NCBI GenBank assembly: GCA_023389195.1
Contig: JAEWET010000048.1
Span: 23,567-87,566 of the forward strand
Reading direction: 5' to 3'
Length of the DNA stretch: 64,000 nucleotides
From: Aliihoeflea sp023389195
Lineage (GTDB): Bacteria; Pseudomonadota; Alphaproteobacteria; Rhizobiales; Rhizobiaceae
Shown here one piece after another: positions 26,408-34,735 of the stretch. The position numbers and the translations under genes are program-made. How positions within the stretch are numbered: the first letter of the stretch is position 1; every line of letters begins with the position of its first letter. The notes below the pieces were generated by a model. That model ran no database searches, was not told the DNA's origin, and was given only the letters and a program-made list of their open reading frames with translations.

Positions 26408-27145
26408 ATGTTCGATTTGACTGGAAAGAAGGCGCTCGTTACCGGCGCGACCGGCGGCATCGGCGAGGCGGTCGCCCGCGCGCTGCACGCGGCCGGCGCC
26501 ACCGTCGGCATCCACGGCACCCGCGTCGAAAAGCTCGAGGCGCTGGCGGCCGAACTCGGCGATCGCGTGAAGATCTTCCCTGCCAACCTTTCGGACCGGG
26601 AAGCCGTCAAGGAACTCGGCAAGAAGGCCGAGGCCGAGCTGGAAGGCGTCGACATCCTCGTCAACAATGCCGGCATCACCCGCGACGGGCTGTTTGTTCG
26701 CATGTCGGACGACGATTGGGATTCCGTGCTCGACGTCAATCTGGGCGCCGTCTTCCGCCTGACGCGCGAACTGACGCACCCGATGATGCGCCGCCGTTCC
26801 GGCCGCATCATCAACATCACCTCCGTCGTCGGCGTGACCGGCAATCCGGGCCAGGCGAATTATTGCGCCTCCAAGGCCGGGCTGATCGGCTTTTCCAAGT
26901 CGCTGGCGCAGGAGATCGCGACGCGCAACGTTACCGTCAACTGCGTTGCCCCCGGCTTCATCGAATCGGCCATGACCGACAAGCTGAACGACAAGCAGCG
27001 CGAAGCGATCATGGGCGCGATCCCGATGAAGAAGATGGGCAAGGGCGACGACATCGCCGCTGCCGTGATCTACCTCGCCTCGGACGCTGGCGGCTACGTC
27101 ACCGGCCAGACGCTGCACGTCAATGGCGGCATGGCGATGATCTGA
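26408..27145 (+). CDS. fabG: 3-oxoacyl-[ACP] reductase
   Basis: NADPH-dependent reduction of 3-oxoacyl-ACP; 245 residues. It has the TGATGGIG cofactor motif, NNAGITRDGL, catalytic Ser in INITSVVG, and Tyr-x3-Lys in NYCASK, all intact. GAAAGGA ribosome-binding site. Placement between fabD and acpP separates this true FabG from the other SDR genes of the window. Confidence 0.96.
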   Translation: MFDLTGKKALVTGATGGIGEAVARALHAAGATVGIHGTRVEKLEALAAELGDRVKIFPANLSDREAVKELGKKAEAELEGVDILVNNAGITRDGLFVRMSDDDWDSVLDVNLGAVFRLTRELTHPMMRRRSGRIINITSVVGVTGNPGQANYCASKAGLIGFSKSLAQEIATRNVTVNCVAPGFIESAMTDKLNDKQREAIMGAIPMKKMGKGDDIAAAVIYLASDAGGYVTGQTLHVNGGMAMI

Positions 27146-27333
27146 TCGCCTTGGCTGGAAACGGTGCGAGGGCGCTCTTTTCAACCGAAAAGCGAACGCT
27201 TTCGCCTTGGAACCAGCCCGGAAGTCGTGTAATCGGGCCGCAATTGCCGCCGGTACGGGGCAATGCAACCTCGTTCCTCACCGCAACGGAACAGTATGCC
27301 GCCTGCCGGATTTGAAGGCATCTTAAAGCTTGA

Positions 27334-27355
27334 TTAGCCGCTATCGGGCGGCTAA
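27334..27355 (+). promoter_or_regulatory. Inverted repeat in the acpP leader
   Basis: TTAGCCGC and GCGGCTAA around a 6-base centre, 48 bases upstream of the acpP ATG. It could be a leader hairpin or the operator of a fatty-acid regulator; the sequence alone cannot decide. Confidence 0.4.
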
Positions 27356-27403
27356 CGAAGACCGAACACCATACGCAAACCACAAACTCGAGGGTTTTTC
27401 GAA

Positions 27404-27640
27404 ATGAGCGATACCGCAGAACGGGTCAAGAAGATCGTCGTCGAACACCTTGGCGTCGAAGCCGACAAGGTCACGGAAGGCGCGAGCTTCATCGACGATC
27501 TGGGCGCAGACAGCCTGGACACCGTCGAACTCGTCATGGCCTTCGAGGAAGAATTCGGCGTGGAAATCCCGGACGATGCCGCCGAGACGATCCTGACGGT
27601 CGGCGACGCCGTCAAGTTCATCGAGAAGGCCACCGCCTGA
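27404..27640 (+). CDS. acpP: Acyl carrier protein
   Basis: 78-residue acidic protein that carries growing acyl chains. The 4'-phosphopantetheine site is Ser37 in DLGADSLDTVE. Set between fabG and fabF with its own 258-base leader, which suggests its own promoter for high expression. Confidence 0.97.
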   Translation: MSDTAERVKKIVVEHLGVEADKVTEGASFIDDLGADSLDTVELVMAFEEEFGVEIPDDAAETILTVGDAVKFIEKATA

Positions 27641-27692
27641 TCCGATTGCCGCGCAGCGGAAACATGTTCACGATTTTGAGGGAGGACGGCCA

Positions 27693-28955
27693 ATGAGACG
27701 CGTCGTCGTCACGGGCCTAGGCCTTCTGTCGCCATTCGGCGTCGGTGTTGAACATGGCTGGAAGGAACTCCTTTCCGGCAAGAGCGCTGCGCGGCCCATC
27801 GACCAGTTCGAGACGAGCGATCTGCCCTGCAAGATCGCCATGCCCATCCCGCGCGACATGTCGCAGGAAGGCGCCTTCGATCCTGACGCGTTCATGGAGC
27901 CGAAGGAACAGCGCAAGGTCGGCGACTTCATCCTTTATGGCGTCGCCGCGGCCGAACTCGCACTTGCCGATTCCGGGTGGAAACCGACCAGCGCGGAAGA
28001 TCAGAACGCCACCGGCGTCATGATCGGCTCGGGCATCGGCGGCATCGAGGGCATCGCGGAAAACGCGCTGATCCTTCAGGAACGCGGCCCACGCCGCATC
28101 TCGCCCTTCTTCATCCCCGGCAACATCATCAATCTGGTCTCCGGCCAGGTATCGATCCGCCACGGCCTCAAGGGGCCGAACCATGCGGTCGTCACCGCCT
28201 GCTCGACCGGCGCGCACGCCATCGGCGACGCAGCCCGCCTGATCGCTTTCGGCGACGCGGACGTCATGCTGGCCGGCGGCGCGGAATCGCCCATTACTCG
28301 GCTGTCCATCGCCGGCTTCTCGGCCTGCAAGGCCCTCTCGACCGATTTCAACGACACGCCGCAAAAGGCCTCGCGCCCCTACGACAAGGACCGTGACGGC
28401 TTCGTCATGGGCGAGGGCGCCGGTGTCGTCGTTCTGGAAGAGCTCGAACACGCCAAGGCGCGCGGCGCCAAGATCTATGCCGAAGTGGTCGGCTACGGCC
28501 TGTCGGGCGACGCCTATCACATCACCGCCCCGTCGGAAGACGGCGACGGCGCATTCCGCTGCATGACCATGGCGCTGAAGCGCGCCGGCCTGAAGCCGTC
28601 CGACGTCGACTACATCAACGCGCACGGCACCTCGACCATGGCCGACACGATCGAGCTCGGCGCCGTCGAGCGCCTGGTCGGCGATGCGGCGTCGAAAATC
28701 TCGATGTCCTCGACCAAGTCGTCGATCGGCCATCTGCTCGGCGCAGCCGGCGCGGCCGAGGCGATCTTCTCGATCCTCGCCATCCGCGACAACATCGCGC
28801 CGGCGACGCTCAATCTCGACAATCCGTCGAAGGAGACGGAGATCGATCTCGTCCCGCACAAGCCGCGCGAGCGCGAGATCAACGTCGCCCTGTCGAACTC
28901 CTTCGGCTTCGGCGGCACCAACGCATCGCTCGTCTTCCAGCGCTATAACGGCTGA
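27693..28955 (+). CDS. fabF: 3-oxoacyl-[ACP] synthase II
   Basis: Elongating condensing enzyme of fatty acid synthesis, 420 residues. Catalytic triad Cys170 (TACSTG), His311 (NAHGTST) and His347 (SIGHLLGA), with Lys342 nearby. Strong GGGAGGA ribosome-binding site. It is followed by mltG in the same direction. Confidence 0.97.
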   Translation: MRRVVVTGLGLLSPFGVGVEHGWKELLSGKSAARPIDQFETSDLPCKIAMPIPRDMSQEGAFDPDAFMEPKEQRKVGDFILYGVAAAELALADSGWKPTSAEDQNATGVMIGSGIGGIEGIAENALILQERGPRRISPFFIPGNIINLVSGQVSIRHGLKGPNHAVVTACSTGAHAIGDAARLIAFGDADVMLAGGAESPITRLSIAGFSACKALSTDFNDTPQKASRPYDKDRDGFVMGEGAGVVVLEELEHAKARGAKIYAEVVGYGLSGDAYHITAPSEDGDGAFRCMTMALKRAGLKPSDVDYINAHGTSTMADTIELGAVERLVGDAASKISMSSTKSSIGHLLGAAGAAEAIFSILAIRDNIAPATLNLDNPSKETEIDLVPHKPREREINVALSNSFGFGGTNASLVFQRYNG

Positions 28956-29051
28956 TCGCTCCCGTCAGGCGTTTTGCGCGCGCAAAGATTTTGCCATATT
29001 GGCCGCTACTTTGCGTGGCGATTCCATTTGCATTCGAGAGTTCGAGGCCAG

Positions 29052-30248
29052 ATGACCACTGATCCTGCAGGCGGGAACCAGCCCGGCCAGCCGCCCATGC
29101 CGTCGCGGCCCATTGTTGCGAAGTCGGGAAGCGAGGCGTTGCGGCCGCAGGCCGGCACACCCCCGCCGTCTCGCCGTTCGCGCCGGTCGCGCAGCCAGTT
29201 CGTCATCTTCATGAACTTCGTCATGTCCTGCATCGTCTTCGCGACGCTGGCGGCTGGCGCGGCGGTTTACTACGGCAAGGTGCAGTTCGAGGGCACGGGG
29301 CCGTCGGCGACGACGCAGACCGTCCTTATTCGCCCGAACACCGGTACCTCCGAAATCGCCGCGACGCTGGAGCGCCAGGGGCTGATTTCCGACGCCCGGA
29401 TCTTCCGCCTCGGCCTTCGCGCCTATGGCAGCGACGCCAATCTGCGGGCCGGCGAATATGAAGTGAAGGCAGGGGCTTCCATGTACGAGATCATGGAACT
29501 TCTGAGGAGCGGCCGCTCCGTCCTCCATGCGCTGACCATCCCGGAAGGCTTCACCGTCCACCAGGCTTTCGCCCGCATCGCGGCGTTGGAGGAACTCGAA
29601 GGCGAGATGCCGGCGGACCTGCCGCCGGAAGGCTCGATCGCCGCCGACACGATCCGCTTCACCCGCGGCATGAACCGGCAGGAACTGATCAGCCGCCTGA
29701 CCGCCGACCAGCAGCGCATGATCGAGGAAATCTGGGCCCGCCGGGACGACGACCTGCCGATCGACACGATCAAGGAATTCGTCACGCTCGCCTCGATCGT
29801 CGAGAAGGAAACCGGCCGCGCCGACGAGCGTCCGCATGTCGCTTCGGTTTTCATCAACCGTCTCAACCAGGGCATGCGCCTCCAGTCGGACCCGACCTTC
29901 CTCTACGGTATCTTCGGCGGCGAGGGTAAGCCGTCCGACCGTCCGATCTATCGTTCCGACATCGAGAGCGACACGCCCTATAACACCTATCGCATAGCCG
30001 GCCTGCCGCCCGCGCCGATCGCCATTCCGGGCCGAGCATCGCTGGAGGCGGTCGCGAACCCGTCGCAGACCGACGACCTATACTTCGTCGCCGACGGCAG
30101 CGGTGGTCACGCCTTCGCGCAGACGCTGGACGAGCACAACCGCAACGTCGCCCGCTGGCGCCAGATCGAGCGCGAGCGCCGCGAAGCAGGCGCTGCCCCG
30201 ACCGATGACGACGCCGTTCTGGCGGACGAGGTCGTCGAGGACGAATAG
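29052..30248 (+). CDS. mltG: Endolytic murein transglycosylase
   Basis: Cuts nascent glycan strands in the periplasm, and is thought to end strand synthesis. 398 residues: a proline-rich cytoplasmic N-terminus, one membrane helix near 58-80 (FVIFMNFVMSCIVFATLA), a LysM-like module, then the YceG domain with the catalytic Glu in IVEKETG (251-253) and VASVFINRL. ATG 29052 was chosen because the upstream extension from 28974 is not protein-like. Confidence 0.94.
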   Translation: MTTDPAGGNQPGQPPMPSRPIVAKSGSEALRPQAGTPPPSRRSRRSRSQFVIFMNFVMSCIVFATLAAGAAVYYGKVQFEGTGPSATTQTVLIRPNTGTSEIAATLERQGLISDARIFRLGLRAYGSDANLRAGEYEVKAGASMYEIMELLRSGRSVLHALTIPEGFTVHQAFARIAALEELEGEMPADLPPEGSIAADTIRFTRGMNRQELISRLTADQQRMIEEIWARRDDDLPIDTIKEFVTLASIVEKETGRADERPHVASVFINRLNQGMRLQSDPTFLYGIFGGEGKPSDRPIYRSDIESDTPYNTYRIAGLPPAPIAIPGRASLEAVANPSQTDDLYFVADGSGGHAFAQTLDEHNRNVARWRQIERERREAGAAPTDDDAVLADEVVEDE

Positions 30249-30269
30249 CGGGCGCGAATTGGGGACGTG

Positions 30270-31160
30270 ATGACCATCGAGAGCATGACGGGCTTCGCCC
30301 GCGCATCGGGACAGGCCGGCGACGACCGGATCGTCTGGGAGCTGAAATCCGTCAACGGCAAGGGGCTCGACGCGCGCCTGCGCCTGCCGCCGGGCTTCGA
30401 GAGCATCGAGCAGCCCGCGCGCCAGGCGCTGCAGAAAACGTTCCAGCGCGGCAACATATACGCCAACCTGACCGTCGCCCGTCTCTCGAGCGCATCGACC
30501 GCCGTCACAGTCAACGAGACCTTGCTGGTCGAACTTGCCACGCTGGCCCAACGCCTCGAACAGGATTTCGGCATCGCCCCCGCCCGCGCCGACGGCCTTC
30601 TGGCCTTGCGCGGCGTGATCGAACTGCAGGAAAGCATTCTCGACGATGATGCGCGCGCCGCCCGCGACGCGGCCGTTCTGACCGTCCTCGATGAAGCGCT
30701 GGCCGGGCTCACCGAGGCGCGGCGCGAGGAGGGGCAGGCGCTGAAGGCGATCATGCTCGACCAGATCGACCGGATCGAAAGCCTGACCGAGCGCGCCGCA
30801 GCCGATCCGTCCCGCGATCCCGCCGCGATCCGCGCGCGCCTGGCCGATCAGATCCGGCTGTTGCTGGAGACGGGGGCACCGCTCGACGAGGCGCGTCTCA
30901 ACGCCGAAGCCGCCTATCTCGCGACCAAGGCGGACATCCGCGAGGAAATCGACCGTCTGCGGACGCATATCGCATCCGCGCGCACGCTTCTGGCCGGCAC
31001 CAGTGCGGTTGGCCGGCGTCTCGACTTCCTTTCGCAGGAATTTAACCGGGAATCGAATACGTTGTGCTCCAAGTCGAACGCGGCGGCCATCACGGCGATC
31101 GGGCTGGAACTGAAGGCGGTCATCGACCAGTTCCGCGAACAGGTCCAGAATCTGGAGTAG
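30270..31160 (+). CDS. yicC: YicC family endoribonuclease
   Basis: 296 residues. The conserved N-terminus SMTGFARASG and the C-terminal DUF1732 segment EFNRESNTLCSKSN mark the YicC family, shown in E. coli to be an RNase acting on small RNA. GTG 30267 and ATG 30270 are adjacent; ATG was chosen. It is followed by gmk after 2 bases, a conserved pairing. Confidence 0.93.
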   Translation: MTIESMTGFARASGQAGDDRIVWELKSVNGKGLDARLRLPPGFESIEQPARQALQKTFQRGNIYANLTVARLSSASTAVTVNETLLVELATLAQRLEQDFGIAPARADGLLALRGVIELQESILDDDARAARDAAVLTVLDEALAGLTEARREEGQALKAIMLDQIDRIESLTERAAADPSRDPAAIRARLADQIRLLLETGAPLDEARLNAEAAYLATKADIREEIDRLRTHIASARTLLAGTSAVGRRLDFLSQEFNRESNTLCSKSNAAAITAIGLELKAVIDQFREQVQNLE

Positions 31161-31162
31161 GA

Positions 31163-31816
31163 ATGCACAACGAACCTTCGTCCGTCGCGATCCGTCGACG
31201 CGGCCTGATGCTCGTCATCTCCTCGCCTTCGGGCGCGGGAAAGTCGACCATCGCGCGCAACCTGCTCGAAAGCGACCAGGGCTTCCAGCTCTCGGTCAGC
31301 GTGACCACCCGTCCGCGCCGTCCGAGCGAGATCGACGGCGTCCACTATCATTTCCGCTCCACGCGCGAGTTCGACATCCTGCGCGACAATGACGCCCTGC
31401 TCGAATGGGCCGAGGTTCACGGCAATTTCTACGCAACGCCGCGCGAGCCCGCGGAAGAGGCGATGTCGGCCGGCAACGACATGCTGTTCGACATCGACTG
31501 GCAGGGTGCCCAGCAGCTTCGCGACAAGATGCGCGGCGACATCGTTTCCATCTTCATCCTGCCGCCCTCGATGCGGGAACTGAAATCCCGCCTGACACGC
31601 CGCGCCGAGGACAATGCAGACGTCATCGAGGCGCGGCTGAAGAATGCGCGCGTCGAGATCGAGCACTGGCGCGAATATGACTACGTCGTCGTCAATGACG
31701 ACCTCGACCGCGCCTTCCATGCCGTCGAGGCGATCGTGAAGGCGGAGCGCCTGCGCCGCGACCGGCGTCCCGGCCTGTTCGAGTTTGTCAGCGGCCTGCT
31801 GGACGAGAAAATCTGA
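31163..31816 (+). CDS. gmk: Guanylate kinase
   Basis: Phosphorylates GMP to GDP. 217 residues, with P-loop SSPSGAGKST at 20-29 and the GMP-binding segment VSVTTRPRRPSEIDGVHYHF. The ribosome-binding site GGAG lies within the last codons of yicC. The gene converges with rsmA, 15 bases apart. Confidence 0.96.
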   Translation: MHNEPSSVAIRRRGLMLVISSPSGAGKSTIARNLLESDQGFQLSVSVTTRPRRPSEIDGVHYHFRSTREFDILRDNDALLEWAEVHGNFYATPREPAEEAMSAGNDMLFDIDWQGAQQLRDKMRGDIVSIFILPPSMRELKSRLTRRAEDNADVIEARLKNARVEIEHWREYDYVVVNDDLDRAFHAVEAIVKAERLRRDRRPGLFEFVSGLLDEKI

Positions 31817-31831
31817 CCAGCGACGAGATGC

Positions 31832-32659
31832 TCAGATCGCCTGCGCGATCCGCACGAATTCAGCCACCGAAAGCGTCTCCGCGCGTCGTGTCGCCTCGAT
31901 ACCGACCGCGTCCAGCAGCTTTTCGCCGCCGAGCGGCTTCAGGCTTTGGCGCAGCATCTTCCGGCGCTGGCCGAAGGCGAATTCCGTAACCTTCGAGAGC
32001 TTGGCGCCTTCGACGGGCAGGGGATTTTCCCGCGGAACCAGATGCACGACGGCCGAGGTCACCTTCGGCGGCGGCGTAAAGGCCTGCGGCGGCAGGTCGA
32101 AGAGGATGTCGGAATGCGCACGCCAGCCGGCGAGCACGGCGAGCCTGCCATAGGCGTCGTCGTCCGGCGTCGCGACGATGCGCTGCGCGACCTCCTTCTG
32201 GAACATCAGCGTGAGCGACGTCCAGTAGGGTGGCCAGGGCTCGACCGACAGCCAGCGCACGAGAAGTTCGGTGCCGATATTGTAGGGCAGATTGGCGACG
32301 ATCCGGACGTCCTCATGGCCAGTGGCGAGCGCGGCGAAGTCGGTCGTCAGTGCATCGCCCGAGATGACGGTGAGCCGGCCGGGATAGTATGCGGAGACTT
32401 CCTCCAGCGCGGCAAGGCAGCGCTCGTCGCGCTCGATCGCGATGACATGCTTTGCGCCATTGAGAAGCAGCGCGCGTGTCAGGCCGCCGGGACCGGGGCC
32501 GACCTCGATGACGGTCGCGCCGGTCAGGTCGCCGGCTCCGCGCGCCACCTTGGAGGTGATGTTGAGGTCGAGCAGGAAGTTCTGGCCGAGCGACTTCTTG
32601 GCGCGCAATTCGTGCCGTGCGATCACGTCGCGCAGCGGCGGCAATCCGTCGATGCTCAT
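31832..32659 (-). CDS. rsmA: 16S rRNA dimethyladenosine transferase
   Basis: RsmA/KsgA dimethylates two adjacent adenines near the 3' end of 16S rRNA. 275 residues, with SLGQNFLLD, SAM motif EVGPGPGGLT (52-61) and the catalytic NLPY at 123-126. The start overlaps the pdxA stop by 4 bases (ATGA). Confidence 0.96.
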   Translation of the reverse strand: MSIDGLPPLRDVIARHELRAKKSLGQNFLLDLNITSKVARGAGDLTGATVIEVGPGPGGLTRALLLNGAKHVIAIERDERCLAALEEVSAYYPGRLTVISGDALTTDFAALATGHEDVRIVANLPYNIGTELLVRWLSVEPWPPYWTSLTLMFQKEVAQRIVATPDDDAYGRLAVLAGWRAHSDILFDLPPQAFTPPPKVTSAVVHLVPRENPLPVEGAKLSKVTEFAFGQRRKMLRQSLKPLGGEKLLDAVGIEATRRAETLSVAEFVRIAQAI

Positions 32660-33660
32660 GTCAGACGGCTCATCCGGTCGGCCATGTCGATCGCGGCGAG
32701 CAGGCTGTCGGGACGCGCGATGCCCTTGCCCGCAATGTCGAACGCGGTGCCGTGGTCGGGCGAGGTGCGCACGAAGGGCAGGCCGAGCGTGACGTTGACT
32801 GTCTCGTCGAAGGCCAGCGCCTTGGCCGGTATCAGCGCCTGGTCGTGATACATGCAGATCGCCACGTCGTAGCTTTCGCGGGCGCGGGCATGGAACATGG
32901 TGTCGGCGGGCAGGGGCCCGAACGCATCGATGCCCTCGCCGTTCAGATCCTCGATCGCCGGAACGATCGTTTCGATTTCCTCGGTTCCCATCGCGCCGCC
33001 TTCGCCGGCATGTGGATTGAGGCCGGCAATGGCAAGGCGCGGCCGCGAAATGCCGAAGCGGGCATGAAGATCGGCCGCGACGATCCGGCAGGTCGAGACG
33101 ATGAGATTTCGCGTCAACGCGGCCGGAATGTCGGCAAGCGGTATGTGGATGGTTACCGGCACGGCGCGAAGCGCCGGCCCGGCCAGCATCATGACGGGTT
33201 GGACGGGATGTCCGTAGCGGGCGGCCGCGAGGTGGCCGAGATACTCAGTATGGCCCGGAAAGCGGAAACCGGCTTCGTAGAGCGGCTTCTTCGAGATCGG
33301 CGCGGTGACGATCGCCCGGGCGTCGCCGTTGGAAACGAGTTCGACAGATCGTTCGATGGCCTCCATGACGCCCGCCGCATTCGCCCGGTCTGGAATGCCC
33401 GGCCGGTCGATGAAGCGATTAACGAGCGGGATGACGGGCAGGGCTTTGGCGAAGAGGTCGGAGCTGCGCTGCGTGCCGTCGATGCTTGCGATCTCGCCTT
33501 CGATCCCGAGCAGCCGCATGCGGCTTTGCAGGAGCTGCGGATCGGCGAGTACCGCGAATGGTGCAACCGGGCGTTCGCGCCGGGCGCTCCAGGCTTTCAG
33601 GATCAGTTCCGGTCCGATCCCGGACGGATCGCCGCAAGTGATGACGAGAGGTGCCGGCAC
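32656..33660 (-). CDS. pdxA: 4-hydroxythreonine-4-phosphate dehydrogenase
   Basis: NAD-dependent step of the DXP-dependent pyridoxal phosphate pathway. 334 residues, with the N-terminal GDPSGIGPE, metal-binding histidines in FPGHTEYLG and LNPHAGEGG, and the C-terminal YHDQALIPAK. It lies 37 bases downstream of the SurA-like gene and overlaps rsmA. Confidence 0.95.
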   Translation of the reverse strand: MPAPLVITCGDPSGIGPELILKAWSARRERPVAPFAVLADPQLLQSRMRLLGIEGEIASIDGTQRSSDLFAKALPVIPLVNRFIDRPGIPDRANAAGVMEAIERSVELVSNGDARAIVTAPISKKPLYEAGFRFPGHTEYLGHLAAARYGHPVQPVMMLAGPALRAVPVTIHIPLADIPAALTRNLIVSTCRIVAADLHARFGISRPRLAIAGLNPHAGEGGAMGTEEIETIVPAIEDLNGEGIDAFGPLPADTMFHARARESYDVAICMYHDQALIPAKALAFDETVNVTLGLPFVRTSPDHGTAFDIAGKGIARPDSLLAAIDMADRMSRLT

Positions 33661-33697
33661 GACGACCTTTCAGCGACGCGACGCGCCGGCGCTTGGC

Positions 33698-34624
33698 TTA
33701 TCTCTGGACGATCTGGGCGCGTTCGCGAAGTTCGGCCGTGTACTTCTTGCTCAGATCGTCGGAATCCGCGCTGTTGCCGAGATTCTCGGCCTCGAACACC
33801 GCCTGCGCGACCGTATCGTCCGAAACCTGGCGGGCGCTGCAGATGCCGATGAACTCGACGCCGCGTTCGGTATCGCGTACCACCGTCGCGTTGCCGGCGG
33901 AGGTCGACTTGATCGGGTCGGCCCATTCGGGCGGCAGTTGCGGCTCGAGCACGCGGCCGAGATCGCGCACGGTCACGTCAATGAGGCCTCTTGCGAACTG
34001 AACGGTCGATTCGCAGCCCTGGAAGCGGGCGCGCATCGCCTCGGCTTCGCGCCGGCGCGTCGCAAGACGGGCACCGCGCTCTGCGGCGGGAACGACGAAG
34101 ATGACCTGCTGCAGCATGTATTCCGTCGCTACCGGCTTTTCGCCGCCCTGCTGAAGCATCCGCTGCACGGCGTCCTGCTCGCTGACGCGGCTGCCCTGAT
34201 CGTGGCGCGCGCGTGCGGCGAGCGCCTGGCTCCAGCCCATCTGCGAGCGAATGAATTCAAGGAAGTGCTGCTTGGTCACCCCTGTCTGTGACATGACCTG
34301 GTCCATCTGGGCCGGCGACATGTTGTTGGAGCTGGCGAAGCGCTGATAGGCCTGCGCCACATCGTCGTCGGAGATGTTGATGTTGAGGCGGCGAACCTCG
34401 TTGCGGCGCAAAGCCTGCTCGATCAGCTCGTCCGCCGCCGCCTGCTGGCCGCCGCCGCGACGCTGCAACTGCAGGAATGCGGCGCGTCGCTGGATGTCGT
34501 AGCTGGTGATCGGCGTGTTGTTGACGACGTAGCGCACTTCGCTCGTCTGCGCGAATGCCGGTTCGGGCAGGGCCGCGAAGCCGAGGGCGAGGGCGATGCT
34601 GGCCGAGAGCAGCAATGTCTTCAT
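33698..34624 (-). CDS. SurA-like periplasmic chaperone / peptidyl-prolyl isomerase
   Basis: 308 residues with a signal peptide (MKTLLLSASIALALGFAALP, cut after AFA). A SurA N-terminal domain spans about 27-170. The remaining part aligns only loosely with a parvulin domain and lacks the typical isomerase motif, so a chaperone role is more likely than catalysis. Placement next to lptD, a SurA client in E. coli, supports a job in outer-membrane protein folding. A TTGACA box lies upstream at 34702-34707 (minus strand) without a clear -10. Confidence 0.85.
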   Translation of the reverse strand: MKTLLLSASIALALGFAALPEPAFAQTSEVRYVVNNTPITSYDIQRRAAFLQLQRRGGGQQAAADELIEQALRRNEVRRLNINISDDDVAQAYQRFASSNNMSPAQMDQVMSQTGVTKQHFLEFIRSQMGWSQALAARARHDQGSRVSEQDAVQRMLQQGGEKPVATEYMLQQVIFVVPAAERGARLATRRREAEAMRARFQGCESTVQFARGLIDVTVRDLGRVLEPQLPPEWADPIKSTSAGNATVVRDTERGVEFIGICSARQVSDDTVAQAVFEAENLGNSADSDDLSKKYTAELRERAQIVQR

Positions 34625-34735
34625 GCGTCTAGCCTTCCTGATCCGGGGCGCAAGCGTTGTTGCGAATGGCAAGCCCCTGAAGTGCATCTTGGGCAAAACG
34701 ATGTCAACGCCTGACGTAGCCGCGGTGTGCCTTGG

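Noticed and set aside
28973..28986. TTTGCGCGCGCAAA palindrome after fabF considered as a terminator
   Set aside because: It has no loop and no proper U tract, so a hairpin terminator is unlikely.
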